Shown: positions 55,265 to 64,000 of the stretch, one piece after another
Position numbering within the stretch: position 1 is the first letter of the stretch
Layout: the number at the start of each line of letters is the position of its first letter
Assembly: GCA_039720395.1 (NCBI GenBank)
Contig: CM077831.1
Location: 9,536,333-9,600,332 of the forward strand
Direction: 5' to 3'
Source: Liquidambar formosana
Lineage: Eukaryota; Streptophyta; Magnoliopsida; Saxifragales; Altingiaceae
Length of the DNA stretch: 64,000 bases
Position numbers and translations under genes: made by a program
The notes under the pieces: generated by a model
What the model was told of the DNA's origin: nothing
Database searches by the model: none
Seen by the model: only the letters and a program-made list of their open reading frames with translations

Positions 55265-56836
55265 TTCTGGGAATCATATAAGAGGAAAAAATTGAAGTGC
55301 AGAATATAAAAATTTTTCCTACGATTCCCAATCCCATGAATCTAACTATGCATAATACAAAATCAAACCCTAACTACGAAGAGGGTTAGAACACTTATAG
55401 TTTGAATGTCTTCTCTGTTTTGCTCCCAGCTTCGACTCCGGACAGCGGTGAATGAGCAGCCCAAGTGTGCTACCTCCAACGGTATCCACACCTAGCTAGA
55501 GCTTCAAGCCTATTCCTTCTTCTTCCTTGTTGTTGCTAGAGGTGGAGAAGAGAGAGAGAGAGAGAAGAGAGCCTCCAACAGCTTGGACGGCTAGGGTTGG
55601 GGGGTGTGCAAACATAATGCCATGTCACACATTAACCCCTATTATTTGTATCGAATACAAATAGGCCTATAAAGAACTATTCTTTATTCACTAAAACCCT
55701 TTATCTCATAGACTTTAAAGCCCTTCTTGCATGATCAGTGTGTGACCCATTGGGTTCACATCATCAAGTAGTAGGAATAGCACGAGGTGTGCACAATAGA
55801 ACTCTTTCCATTTAGGGTCTAATTGGAACTCCTTCCAATTCCCTAATTGATTATAACTTACTTATATCAATTAGGGCTTCTACTAACCATGAATAACACC
55901 TAGCATATGGTTTATGGTGTTGTCCTTAATGAAGTGAATAAGTATCTATCAAAGAACCCTTCTGTTATAGTTTATAGGTCACAATTACATTCTTCCATTT
56001 ACACAATGTCTCCAATTGAACCAATAGGACATGGAAGTCTATCAAGTACCTAGTTCAATTACTTTATACTCATTCATAGATATCAACTCAATGATGAACT
56101 TATGGAAACTCCTTTCTATATTCATACTGCTATGGCCATGGACTAAATGAGTTATATTATGAATGCTATATGAGACATTCATTCCCTTTTTCCTGAGAGT
56201 GATGGATTCCTTGTTGATCACTCACATGCCTTCACACACATAGCAGTAGGGCCAATGAACACCCTTACAGACCCCTAAATAGAATCTACACTTAGTGTTA
56301 TCAAACTTCTAAAGCTACATGCATAAGACAACTATGGTGTCTCAGGTCTAAGGATTACTTGTACCACTATAACAATGAGAAACTGATTGACAAGCAGGTT
56401 AAAACTCTATTCAGTTTATCTCATATCTATAGGTACATTCAATGTACCTATTTTATTAATAGGCACCCACCTGTTGGTTGTAGTGTCTCCACACAAATAG
56501 CTTGAGACCAGCTATCCTCCTATAGATTCAACCTAACAAGTGCTAGTCCTATAGTTCATTACTGTCCATCATAGTGAACCTTCAACTAGGAATGATTTAG
56601 GAGTTTAGTACAGAGATATATTTACAGTCCCATAATTACAACTCTTTGTAATTCAATATTCTCAACTCTAACTCCATAGACATATTATGTAAATATAAAT
56701 GATGCATACAAACATAATAGAATAAGCCCTTTTATTAAATCAATAATAAATGTGACATACATAAATGAAATCAAATGATTGTTCCTAATCCCTAAACAAT
56801 CATCTCTATGATTGGCTCTAGGGCATAATCCTAACA
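55265..56836 (-). repeat. 5' LTR of copia element 2, 1572 bp, promoter deleted
   Basis: Aligns with the LTRs of element 1, but lacks 92 bp corresponding to about 24932-25023, including the TATA box and one arm of the GTCACAC palindrome. The deletion joins at a shared CACAT. One LTR end is altered (TTCTGGG in place of TGTTGGG). Confidence 0.85.
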
Positions 56837-57088
56837 ATGCCTTATTCAAATCATAAAAGTCTACACACATATGCACTCTGCCATCCTTCTTTGGAACTGG
56901 TACTATATTTGCAAGCCATTTAGGGTACTCTAAAACCTTAAGGAACTTAGCTTCTATCTGCTTGATCACCTCTTCTTTTATCTTCAACGCCACTCAAGCT
57001 TCATTCTCCTCAACTTCTGCTTAACAGGCTTCATGTCGGGATTGGTCAGAATGTGATACTGCACTATGTCTGTATCTACCCCGGGCAT
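56837..57088 (-). pseudogene. RT fragment of element C, downstream piece
   Basis: Minus strand: DTDIVQYHILTNPDMKPVKQ, KLRRMKLEW, then after a one-base frameshift LKIKEEVIKQIEAKFLKVLE, NIVPVPKKDGRVHMCVDF and YDLNKA, where the copia LTR begins. The catalytic YVDD part is lost. Confidence 0.85.
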
Positions 57089-58763
57089 ATCTTTGTAAGG
57101 AATTGAACTAGAAGGAAATAGGATGCGGAATAACTTGAATAACAAAAATTTCCTATCAATTCCATGCAACCCATGAATCTGATTGTGGTTCATACAAAAC
57201 AATAAAACCCTAATTACAAAGAGAGGGTTTAGAACTTACAGTTGATTATGTCTTCTCCTTTTTGCTCCAAGCTTTGATTTCGGACAGCGGTGAATGAGCA
57301 GCCCAAGTGTGCTGCCTCCAACGGTATCCACACCTAGCTAGAGCTTCAAGTCTTTTCCTTCTTCTTCCTTGTTGTTGCTAGTGTAGGAGAAGAGAGGAGA
57401 GAGAGAGAGGGAGGCTGGAAATTCTGGCCAGCCCTTGGGGAGTTCAACTTATGATGATGTCACACATCATAGTGTGACTTATATAGTCCACACTAAGGGG
57501 GGCTGGCCCTAGGGGGAAACCCTATTAGGGTTTTATGTAATTTCTCTAAATTGCACAATAACCCCTATAAATTATATCAAATATAAATAGCCCTCAAAGA
57601 ACTATTCTTTATGCACTCATACCCTTTCTCTCATTGACTTTAAAGCTCATCTTGCATGATCAGTGTGTGACCCATTGGGTTTACATCATTAAGTAGTAGG
57701 AATAGCACGAGGTGTGCACAATGGAACTCTTTCCATTTAGGGTCTAATTGGAACTCCTTCCAATTCCCTAATTGATTATAACTCACTTATATCAATTAGG
57801 GCTTCTACTAACCATGAGTAACACCTAGCATATGGCTCATGGTGTGGTCCTTAATGAGGTGAGTAGTCATTTACAAAGAACCCTTCTGTTATAGTTTATA
57901 GGTTACAATTGCATCCTTCCTTCAACATAATGTCTCCAATTGAACTAATAGGACATGGAAGTCTATCAAGTCCCTAGTTCAATTACTTTATACTCATTCA
58001 TAGATATCAACTCATTGATGAACTCATGAAACTCTTTTCATATTCATCCTACCATGGCCATGGATTTAATGAGTTATATTATGAATGCTATATGAGACAT
58101 TCTCTCTCTTTTTCCTAAGAGTGATGGATCCCTTGTTGATCACTCACATGCCTTCATACACATAGCAGTAGGGCCAATGAACACCTTTGCAGACCCCTGA
58201 ATAGGATCTACACTTAGTGTTATCAAACTTCTAAAGCTACATGCATAAGGCAACTATGGTGTCTCAGGTCTAAGGATTACTTATACCACTATAACAATGA
58301 GAAACTGATTGACAGGCAGGATAAAACTCCATTCAGTTTATCTCATATCTTTGGTCACATTCAATATACCTATTCTTGCAATAGGCACCCACTTGTTGGT
58401 TGTAGTGTCTCCACACAAATAGCTTGAGACTAGCTATCCTCCTATAGAGTCAGCCTAACAAGTGCTAGTCCTATGGTTCATTACTGTCCATCATAGTGAA
58501 CCTTCAACTAGGAATGCTTTAGGAGTTTAGTACAGAGATATATCTATAGTCTCAAAATTACAACTCTTTGTAATTCCATATTCTCAACTCTAACTCCATG
58601 GACATATTATGTAAATATAAATGATGCATATAAACATAATAGAATAAGCCCTTTTATTAAATCAATAATAAATGTGACATACATAAATGAAATCAAATGA
58701 TTGTTCCGAATCCCTAAACAATCATCTCTATGATTGGCTCTAGGGCATAATCCTAACAATCTT
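57089..58763 (-). repeat. Copia solo LTR with target-site duplication
   Basis: The LTR runs 57094-58758 (1665 bp), TGTAAGGAATT ... CCTAACA on the plus strand. ATCTT at 57089-57093 and 58759-58763 is a perfect 5-bp TSD. It keeps the TATA region (CTTATATAG near 57477) and the GTCACAC/GTGTGAC palindrome. A solo LTR arises by recombination between the two LTRs of a former full element. It interrupts the pre-RT of C at the MPGVDTD box. Confidence 0.93.
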
Positions 58764-58972
58764 CGTAAGACCAGGCGAACGCTTCAAGATTTTCTCTCAA
58801 TAACTCAACCAATTGTTCTTTTTCAGAATGGGAAAGTGTTGTACCAATTTTAATTATTTTTGGTAATTCATTCGTCCCTAGATTAATTGATTCTAGTTCT
58901 TCTGTAATTGGTTGTGCTATCCCTTTATTCCTTTGCTTAATGAGCTCAGGAGGGATATCAGCTCTCTAGGGT
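58764..58972 (-). pseudogene. Pre-RT fragment of element C, upstream piece
   Basis: Minus strand: INLGTNELPKIIKIGTTLSH, EKEQLVELLRENLEAFAWS and Y, continuous with 57088 once the solo LTR and one TSD are ignored. A frameshift near 58965 separates it from the preceding segment. Confidence 0.75.
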
Positions 58973-60652
58973 TTATTTCCATGCCACACACATTAAGAGA
59001 CAAAAAAGTGCGAAGACAATGGATATAATCTCTGCGAGAAAATAAAGAAAGTATTGATTACTAATTGAAGACTCTGAAACAACAACACTTATGACAACTC
59101 TAAATGACCAAAAAAAAAATGAAATACTTAAACAAAGACAGATTTTTTGCTGACTCAAGACTCGAAAGAAAACCAACATATCCTCTACTGGCTTAGACTC
59201 CTCTTTACTTGGAACAAGAACGGGGGATCCTTTGGTGTACCAATTCTGAAGTGGCTCACTAACTGTCTGGAACACTGGAACTAGAATCTCTTTACAATCT
59301 TCGATGGTTAGCACATGTTCTGAAAATAATCGACCCATAACCTCTGAATCCATGCTGTCCACCCAATCATCTTCTTCTCTGCTGCTATCTATTGCAGAAT
59401 CCTCGACTATGGTTGCTGTGATCGGATACCACTCAGTCTCAAAGAAAATCTTGAACCCCGGGACCCTAGCTCCGATGGACTCCACATAAGTAGGCTCTAG
59501 AAAACCACAATACGGGAAATCTTCCTCTTCTTTCATGAAGCACCCATTCAAGGTTGGCTTATAAGGCTTAAGCGAGTGAATAACAGTGTGCCCACGTGCT
59601 TTAGCAATCTCTTTCTCTTTTCTCAACCACGCTCGTTCCTTGTAATCTGCTTGTGTTAGCTTATATCCCAAGCCAAAGGTATGCAAGGCCGATTGGTGCT
59701 TAATTGGCTCTAAAATTCCTCAATGCCTTGGTCCCATTCCCATGCCAGGAAAGAAACCCATGATCTTCATGATCTTGGTGACACGTAAGTTCCCATGTGG
59801 TGAAAATTCTAGTGGGATAAGCTCTCTACCTACGGGGCTTGAGTTGATAACCTGCACATATTCAAATCCTGACAACGGTATGTCTGAAAGATCGTGCTTG
59901 ATCTCACAAATGGGGATTCTTGATAGTTGACTAGCAGTGAGTTCATAGTCTCCTTTTAGGGTCACAATAGATCCTTTGTAAGGGAACTTAACTTTTTAGT
60001 GCAAAGACGATGGGATGGCCCCATTTGGATGGATCCATGGTCGGCCTAGCAAGAGATTGAAACAGGTAGGAAATCAAGAACTTGGAATTCAACTTTAAAT
60101 TCTGTCGGTCCTATGATTAACGGTAAGGTCACCATACCGATCACCTCCTTTCTGGTGTTGTCATATGCTCTCACTGATTGTCCAGACGACACGAAATCTA
60201 TAGGTCCCAACCCAAGAGATGTAGCAGTACGAAATGGACACACATTCAAAGCAGAGTTATTGTCAATAAGGATGGTGGGAACTTGTTTCCCTAAGGTATC
60301 AACAGTTATGTTCAAAGCTTGCATATGATCTCTCCTTCCCTTTGGCAAATTAGCCTCCGTGAAGATTATGGTAGCTACTTTCTCAACAGGGGTTATAAGA
60401 CTCACCAACCCCTTCCGGTGAAGTATTAATGGGTACTTGGACATGGTTCAAGAGCTTAAACATAGTCTGATAGTGCTTGAGAGAAGCCATAAGCAATCCC
60501 CATATGGTAATGTTGGCTTGAGTCTTTTTCAATTGCTTTAGGACTTCATCCTCTTCATCGTAGATTTCAGGTCTTTGCCCCTTCTCTAGTGCTTCCACCA
60601 GATTTTCATTCTCAAGGTAGGATGGTTTTAAGTTACGACCACCCCTAGTCAA
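58973..60652 (-). pseudogene. Protease region and linker of element C
   Basis: Pieces: 60652-60383 (ITIWGLLMASLKHYQTMFKL), 60444-60046 (active-site box LIDNNSALNVCPF, with the usual Gly replaced by Asn; RAYDNTRKEVIGMVTLPLII), 59965-59720 (YELTASQLSRIPICEIKHDL, MGFFPGMGMGP), 59686-59173 (LGYKLTQADYKERAWLRKEK; DWVDSMDSEVMGRLFSEHVL; VEDM then stop). The part from about 59170 to 58973 resembles the intron-like gap of gamma. Confidence 0.8.
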
Positions 60653-60676
60653 GTGATCAACTTCTTCAGAGTCTAC

Positions 60677-63000
60677 CTATAGATCATTTATTTCATTGCT
60701 GAAAGATTCACCCATGATGTCTCCGCATTCAAGCATATCTACCTCTTGCATTAGAGACTTTTCTGTCGACCGTTCTTCTTTTACCAACTTTCCCCATCCG
60801 GTTGGGTGGACTGGGGATTTCTCTGTTGGTTGCTCATCTTCCCATGGATTTCCCCATCCGGTTACACGAATAGGAATTGTTATTGGAGGCAGCGGAGTGT
60901 AGAGAACATAGAAGTCAAACTTCCAAGAATGTTCCCCCAATAAATCCACTTCAGGATCTCCGGCATCATATCTCTCTTTCAACTATTATTGAAATGACTT
61001 TCGTCGCTTACTCGGTTTCTTTAGCATTTCCTTTTCAACAACCTTTCTTTCCCTATAGGCTTCTCTTTGGGATTTTCCCATTCTAGGCATATCGATCTCT
61101 TGCATGTTTCCCTCATGTAGGGTGGGTAACAATGTAGGCACTTCGCATGGATTTGGCTGTGGAACTATCAGAACTCCCTCATCAATCAAGTCTTGGACCA
61201 CTTTCTTTAGTAAGGTGCAATCCTCGGTATCATGGCCAGATTTTCTATAGTATAGGCAAAAGGATGGGTCAGGGATAAATGAAGGCTTGGGTGGAAAGGG
61301 GAGTGATAAGGCCTCTTTTCTTACAATGATGAAATACTTCGGTGAGACTCATAGACAAAGTGGTGTAATGGCGAATGGGTCGAAGTGAACGAGGTGAATC
61401 TTCTATTGCATTAACATTAGAAGAAGGGGATTGGTTATGAGATAGCAAAGGGTTTTGAGTGACATTGAGATGATTATGAGGGGTAGGTGGACCTATGATC
61501 TTCTTGTCAATGAGGTCTTGTATTTCATGTCTGAGACAGACACAATGGTCTGTTCTATGACCTTTGGATTGATGGAAATGGTAGTACTCATTTTCATTGT
61601 ACCACCTAGGCAATGGATTTGGAGGAGGTGTTAGGTCTAGAGGTTTGAGGATGCCCCTTGCTTTAATCTTTCATAAACTTTGTCCAATGGTGCATACAAA
61701 TCAGAGAATTGACTAGGAGTAGAATTGTTGCCAATGTTCCATGGCTGTTGTGGAGCAATTGCATTCACTTCAGTAGGTGCCTTGCCATTGTTCCCTACTC
61801 GATGAAACCTTGAGGGATCTTCAACCTTGATGGTGCCATCAGTTATTACATCTTCAACTTGTGTCCCAGAGCTAATCAGAGCTTTTAAAGTGGGGAAGTG
61901 ATGAGCGAACAAGTGCTTGTGATATATAGGTAATAGGTTCTTGACCACCATTTGTATCTGTTCTTCTTCATTAGGCCTATCGAACATTTTAGAAGCTTTC
62001 TTCCTCCACCTAGTGATGTAGGAAGAGAAAGATTCATTTGCTGCCTGTTTAGTAGTCTCCAAGTCTCTCCTTGTCACATCAACTTCTGTATTGTACTTGT
62101 AGTGATTGATGAACTCTCTACATACGTCTTCCCATGTTCTAGTCTTCGACTCATCCAAGCTTAGAAACCAATGCAAAGAAGAAGTGCTAAGTAATTCATA
62201 GAATAATTGAGCCATCAACTTCTCAGAAGCACCACAAGGTTGCATTGCTCGGACATACATTTTCAAATGGGTCTTCGGCAACCCGTTCCATCAAACTTCT
62301 ATAACTCTGGCATTTTGAATGAAGTCGGCAATCTGGCTTGAGGGAAGAGAGAAAGAGTGTGGATATCCACAAAATCATCAGCACGGTGAATACCCTTCAC
62401 AGTCTTCTCCAAAGCCAACATCCTTGCAGCCATCATCTTTTGGTCATCACTCACAGGAGGGTTTTCAGTGGTGGGGACAAAAGTGGATGATTGGGTGTAA
62501 ATGGGGATATTTTGTAGTGGAGGTTGATTATGTGGAGGTGGTAGATTTTGAGGCGATGATTGAGCATGTGGAAGTGGTGGATTTTGGGCTTGGCCTCCAA
62601 CTTGGGCAGATGGATTAGATTGATTTTGGGCAATGGGGACTTGAGTGTCGGGTATAGCCTGATCTGTAGGAATATTGTGGATGAGGACAGGAGTTCGGTT
62701 GTTGATCTCTTGTGCTATTCTTATTGCGGTTTCAGATTTCATTGACACCTCTTCCAACTTTCCAAGTATGTCATTCAATAGCCTCTTAATCCTTCGTGGA
62801 TCCGCAGGAGTCCCAGAAACAGATGTCTCCTCAGGTGTAGCCGGGTTATTCAATGCAAAAGTCTCATCCATGACAAGGTCTTGTTCGGTACTTCCTCTTA
62901 TCAAATGGCTTGAAGAGTCACGAGTCCAAGCCAACACTCTATTACAACCAAATGACCCATACTTAGTTACAAAGTGACACAAAGCACCTTTAGTCTCCAC
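60677..63000 (-). pseudogene. gag of element C
   Basis: N-terminal 63000-62299 with a Pro/Gln/Asn-rich linker and a coiled-coil-like piece; core 62281-61637 (KTHLKMYVRAMQPCGASEKL, TRTWEDVCREFINHYKYNTE, VDVTRRDLETTKQAANESFS, IYHKHLFAHHFPTLKALISS); first knuckle FHQSKGHRTDHC (about 61590, first Cys replaced by Tyr); second knuckle CLYYRKSGHDTEDC (about 61240); basic segment 61201-60986; spacer 60982-60677 starting RYDAGDPEVDLLGE. One-base break at the CPKT site (62290) and others at about 61620, 61210 and 60985. Confidence 0.85.
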
Positions 63001-63786
63001 AATTGATTTAAACAGGCGGGTAATAGTCCAATAACATTCCTTTAGTTGGGCCTCTCATCCTTATAAGCCTAGTGGGCTTTAGGTAAGAAGGTCGTACTAA
63101 AGGGATGTAGGTCGATTGATTTTAAAGTCATGTTACCCCTTAAAATTAACCACTCACATAGCATTCATTCATATCTCCAACCGCATTCAAGAGTAAGGAA
63201 CTGAATCACTGTATCGAGGGCTTTGTATAATCTTCTCAAAGAAACGTGACATGAACTAGCATTGCCATTCATTCCCACAACACACATTCATGCCACACAT
63301 ACATTCAATCCACACATACATACATTCATGCACACATCCACTCTGTACCTGCATTCATTCCACAAGCATAGTGACTTTAAACTAGCCGAGTCTATGTATC
63401 CTAGACAATCCACTATATGCACTAAAAAAGGTAGGATAGTGTCCCCTACTTACTTGAATCAACTATATACCTATCACGTGTGGCATGAGGAATGCCACGT
63501 GAGTCAAGTGGTGCGTGTTGATCCATTTAATATACCCAAGGGTAAAACCCAAGGATACGTGGCAAGAGGAGTTGATAGCTTCGCGAACATAACACCCGAG
63601 AACGAAGGGAACTGGGGTCAAAGCTAGGCCAATCAGAAAAGGCAAGGATACATCGACCTATCATTTAAATGCAATTGCGCACACAATGCAATAAAGTAAG
63701 CACACATTCAAGCGTATGCAAGTGATTGATTTTAATTTAAGTAATTAAATTAGCCCATATAAATTACTTGAGTCTAGTCCACTAAT
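63001..63786 (-). other. 5' leader of element C with a conserved hairpin
   Basis: Non-coding. CACGTGTGGCA (63475-63485) and TGCCACGTG (63493-63501) form a stem with one bulge, followed by CATTTAATATACCCAAGGG. CATTCA-rich simple repeats lie at 63260-63365. Confidence 0.65.
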
Positions 63787-63804
63787 TCCCCAGTGAAGTC
63801 GCCA
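63787..63804 (-). promoter_or_regulatory. PBS of element C
   Basis: The minus strand reads TGGCGACTTCACTGGGGA, three bases from the LTR end; the tRNA-Arg-type match is the same as in beta with two extra changes. Confidence 0.7.
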
Positions 63805-63807
63805 GAC

Positions 63808-64000
63808 TGTGAACCACGGGTTTCGATCCGGGGGGAAGGAAAACCCTTCTTTTAAAAAAAGGACTTGTAGAAATTTAAATTAATAAAAATCTAGTTTTTA
63901 AAAGGTTCACAAAAACAAACAAACAAGGAGTCGCCACCTCATTTTTTAAGGAAAAAAGGAAAACCTTTGTAAATAGTTTTAAAAGGAAACCCTTAAAAAA
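63808..64000 (-). repeat. 5' LTR of element C, inner end only
   Basis: Starts TGTGAACCACGGGTTTCGAT and matches 17787-17975 of the gamma LTR with few changes; continues past the window edge. Confidence 0.9.

Larger units (their letters stand above)
52200..56836 (-). mobile_element. Ty1/copia element 2, 3' half missing
   Basis: On the minus strand: 5' LTR 55265-56836, PBS 55251-55263 (same tRNA-Met motif), then the non-coding internal part matching 29508-32588 of element 1. Homology stops abruptly at 52200; pol, PPT and 3' LTR are absent. The LTR edge at 56836 lies inside the RT gene of element C after the codons for DLNKA. Confidence 0.88.
56837..64000 (-). mobile_element. Element C: Tat/Ogre-type retrotransposon, 3' part missing
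   Basis: 5' LTR (63808 to beyond 64000), PBS 63787-63804, leader, gag, protease, linker and the RT start, cut by copia element 2 at 56837 and split by a solo LTR at 57094-58758. Very similar to gamma in the shared protease and linker parts, and same LTR family. Confidence 0.85.

Noticed and set aside
17787..64000. Gamma and C as two halves of one element split by insertions
   Set aside because: Both contain protease, linker and RT start, so they overlap and must be separate copies.

Overview
This window is angiosperm nuclear heterochromatin made almost entirely of nested LTR retrotransposons. The basis is plant-type retroelement coding, plant mobile domain (PMD) genes with GT-AG introns, long tandem arrays, AAACCCTA-type motifs and a 100-N scaffold gap. 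I see no ordinary host gene, rRNA, tRNA or CRISPR. The species cannot be named from the sequence. Every retroelement lies in the same orientation, coding on the minus strand.

Layout. (1) 1-17786: element A, a Ty3/gypsy element of the Tat/Ogre type without its 5' LTR. Read on the minus strand it has an intact gag-like ORF (17683-16418), a decayed RT-RNaseH-integrase (16239-12862), then an unusual plus-strand (antisense) pair of genes: DUF7745-like (10638-12113) and PMD (7324-10035). Beyond these lie a field of 51-bp, 80-bp and 255-bp tandem repeats, a polypurine tract (2136-2148) and a 3' LTR end carrying a 162-bp satellite. (2) 17787-42840: element gamma, related but diverged, with the same order: 3' LTR (17787-21097), PPT, tandem-repeat field, antisense PMD gene (23069-35989), antisense DUF7745-like gene (36528-37745), then integrase, dual RNase H, RT and protease. 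A 9.7-kb Ty1/copia element (24572-34260, TSD GGGGA) sits inside PMD exon 2. (3) 42841-42940: N gap. (4) 42941-51792: element beta, with RT, protease, gag, tRNA-Arg-like PBS and a 3.2-kb 5' LTR. (5) 51793-52199: unassigned AT-rich sequence. (6) 52200-56836: a truncated second copia copy. (7) 56837-64000: element C, close kin of gamma, with RT start, protease, gag, PBS and the first 193 bp of its 5' LTR, split by a copia solo LTR (57094-58758, TSD ATCTT).

The main discovery candidate is the two-gene antisense cassette (PMD plus DUF7745-like) kept between integrase and 3' LTR in two diverged Tat elements. Each gene has its own leader and promoter-like region. In gamma, a 59-bp GC-rich palindromic module occurs three times: in the LTR U3 about 200 bp before the TATA box, before the PMD gene, and before the DUF7745-like gene. 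Element A carries a different palindromic module before both of its antisense genes. This suggests an element-encoded regulatory circuit in which one factor, perhaps one of the antisense products, acts on both the LTR and the antisense promoters. That function is inference; the sequence repeats themselves are read directly.

All copies here are damaged. Gamma's PMD reading frame is nearly complete: seven phase-0 exons, with one stop codon, one lost splice donor and the copia insertion. The copia copy has LTRs that looked identical wherever compared, although its pol is full of stops, so it looks like a recently moved, coding-dead element.
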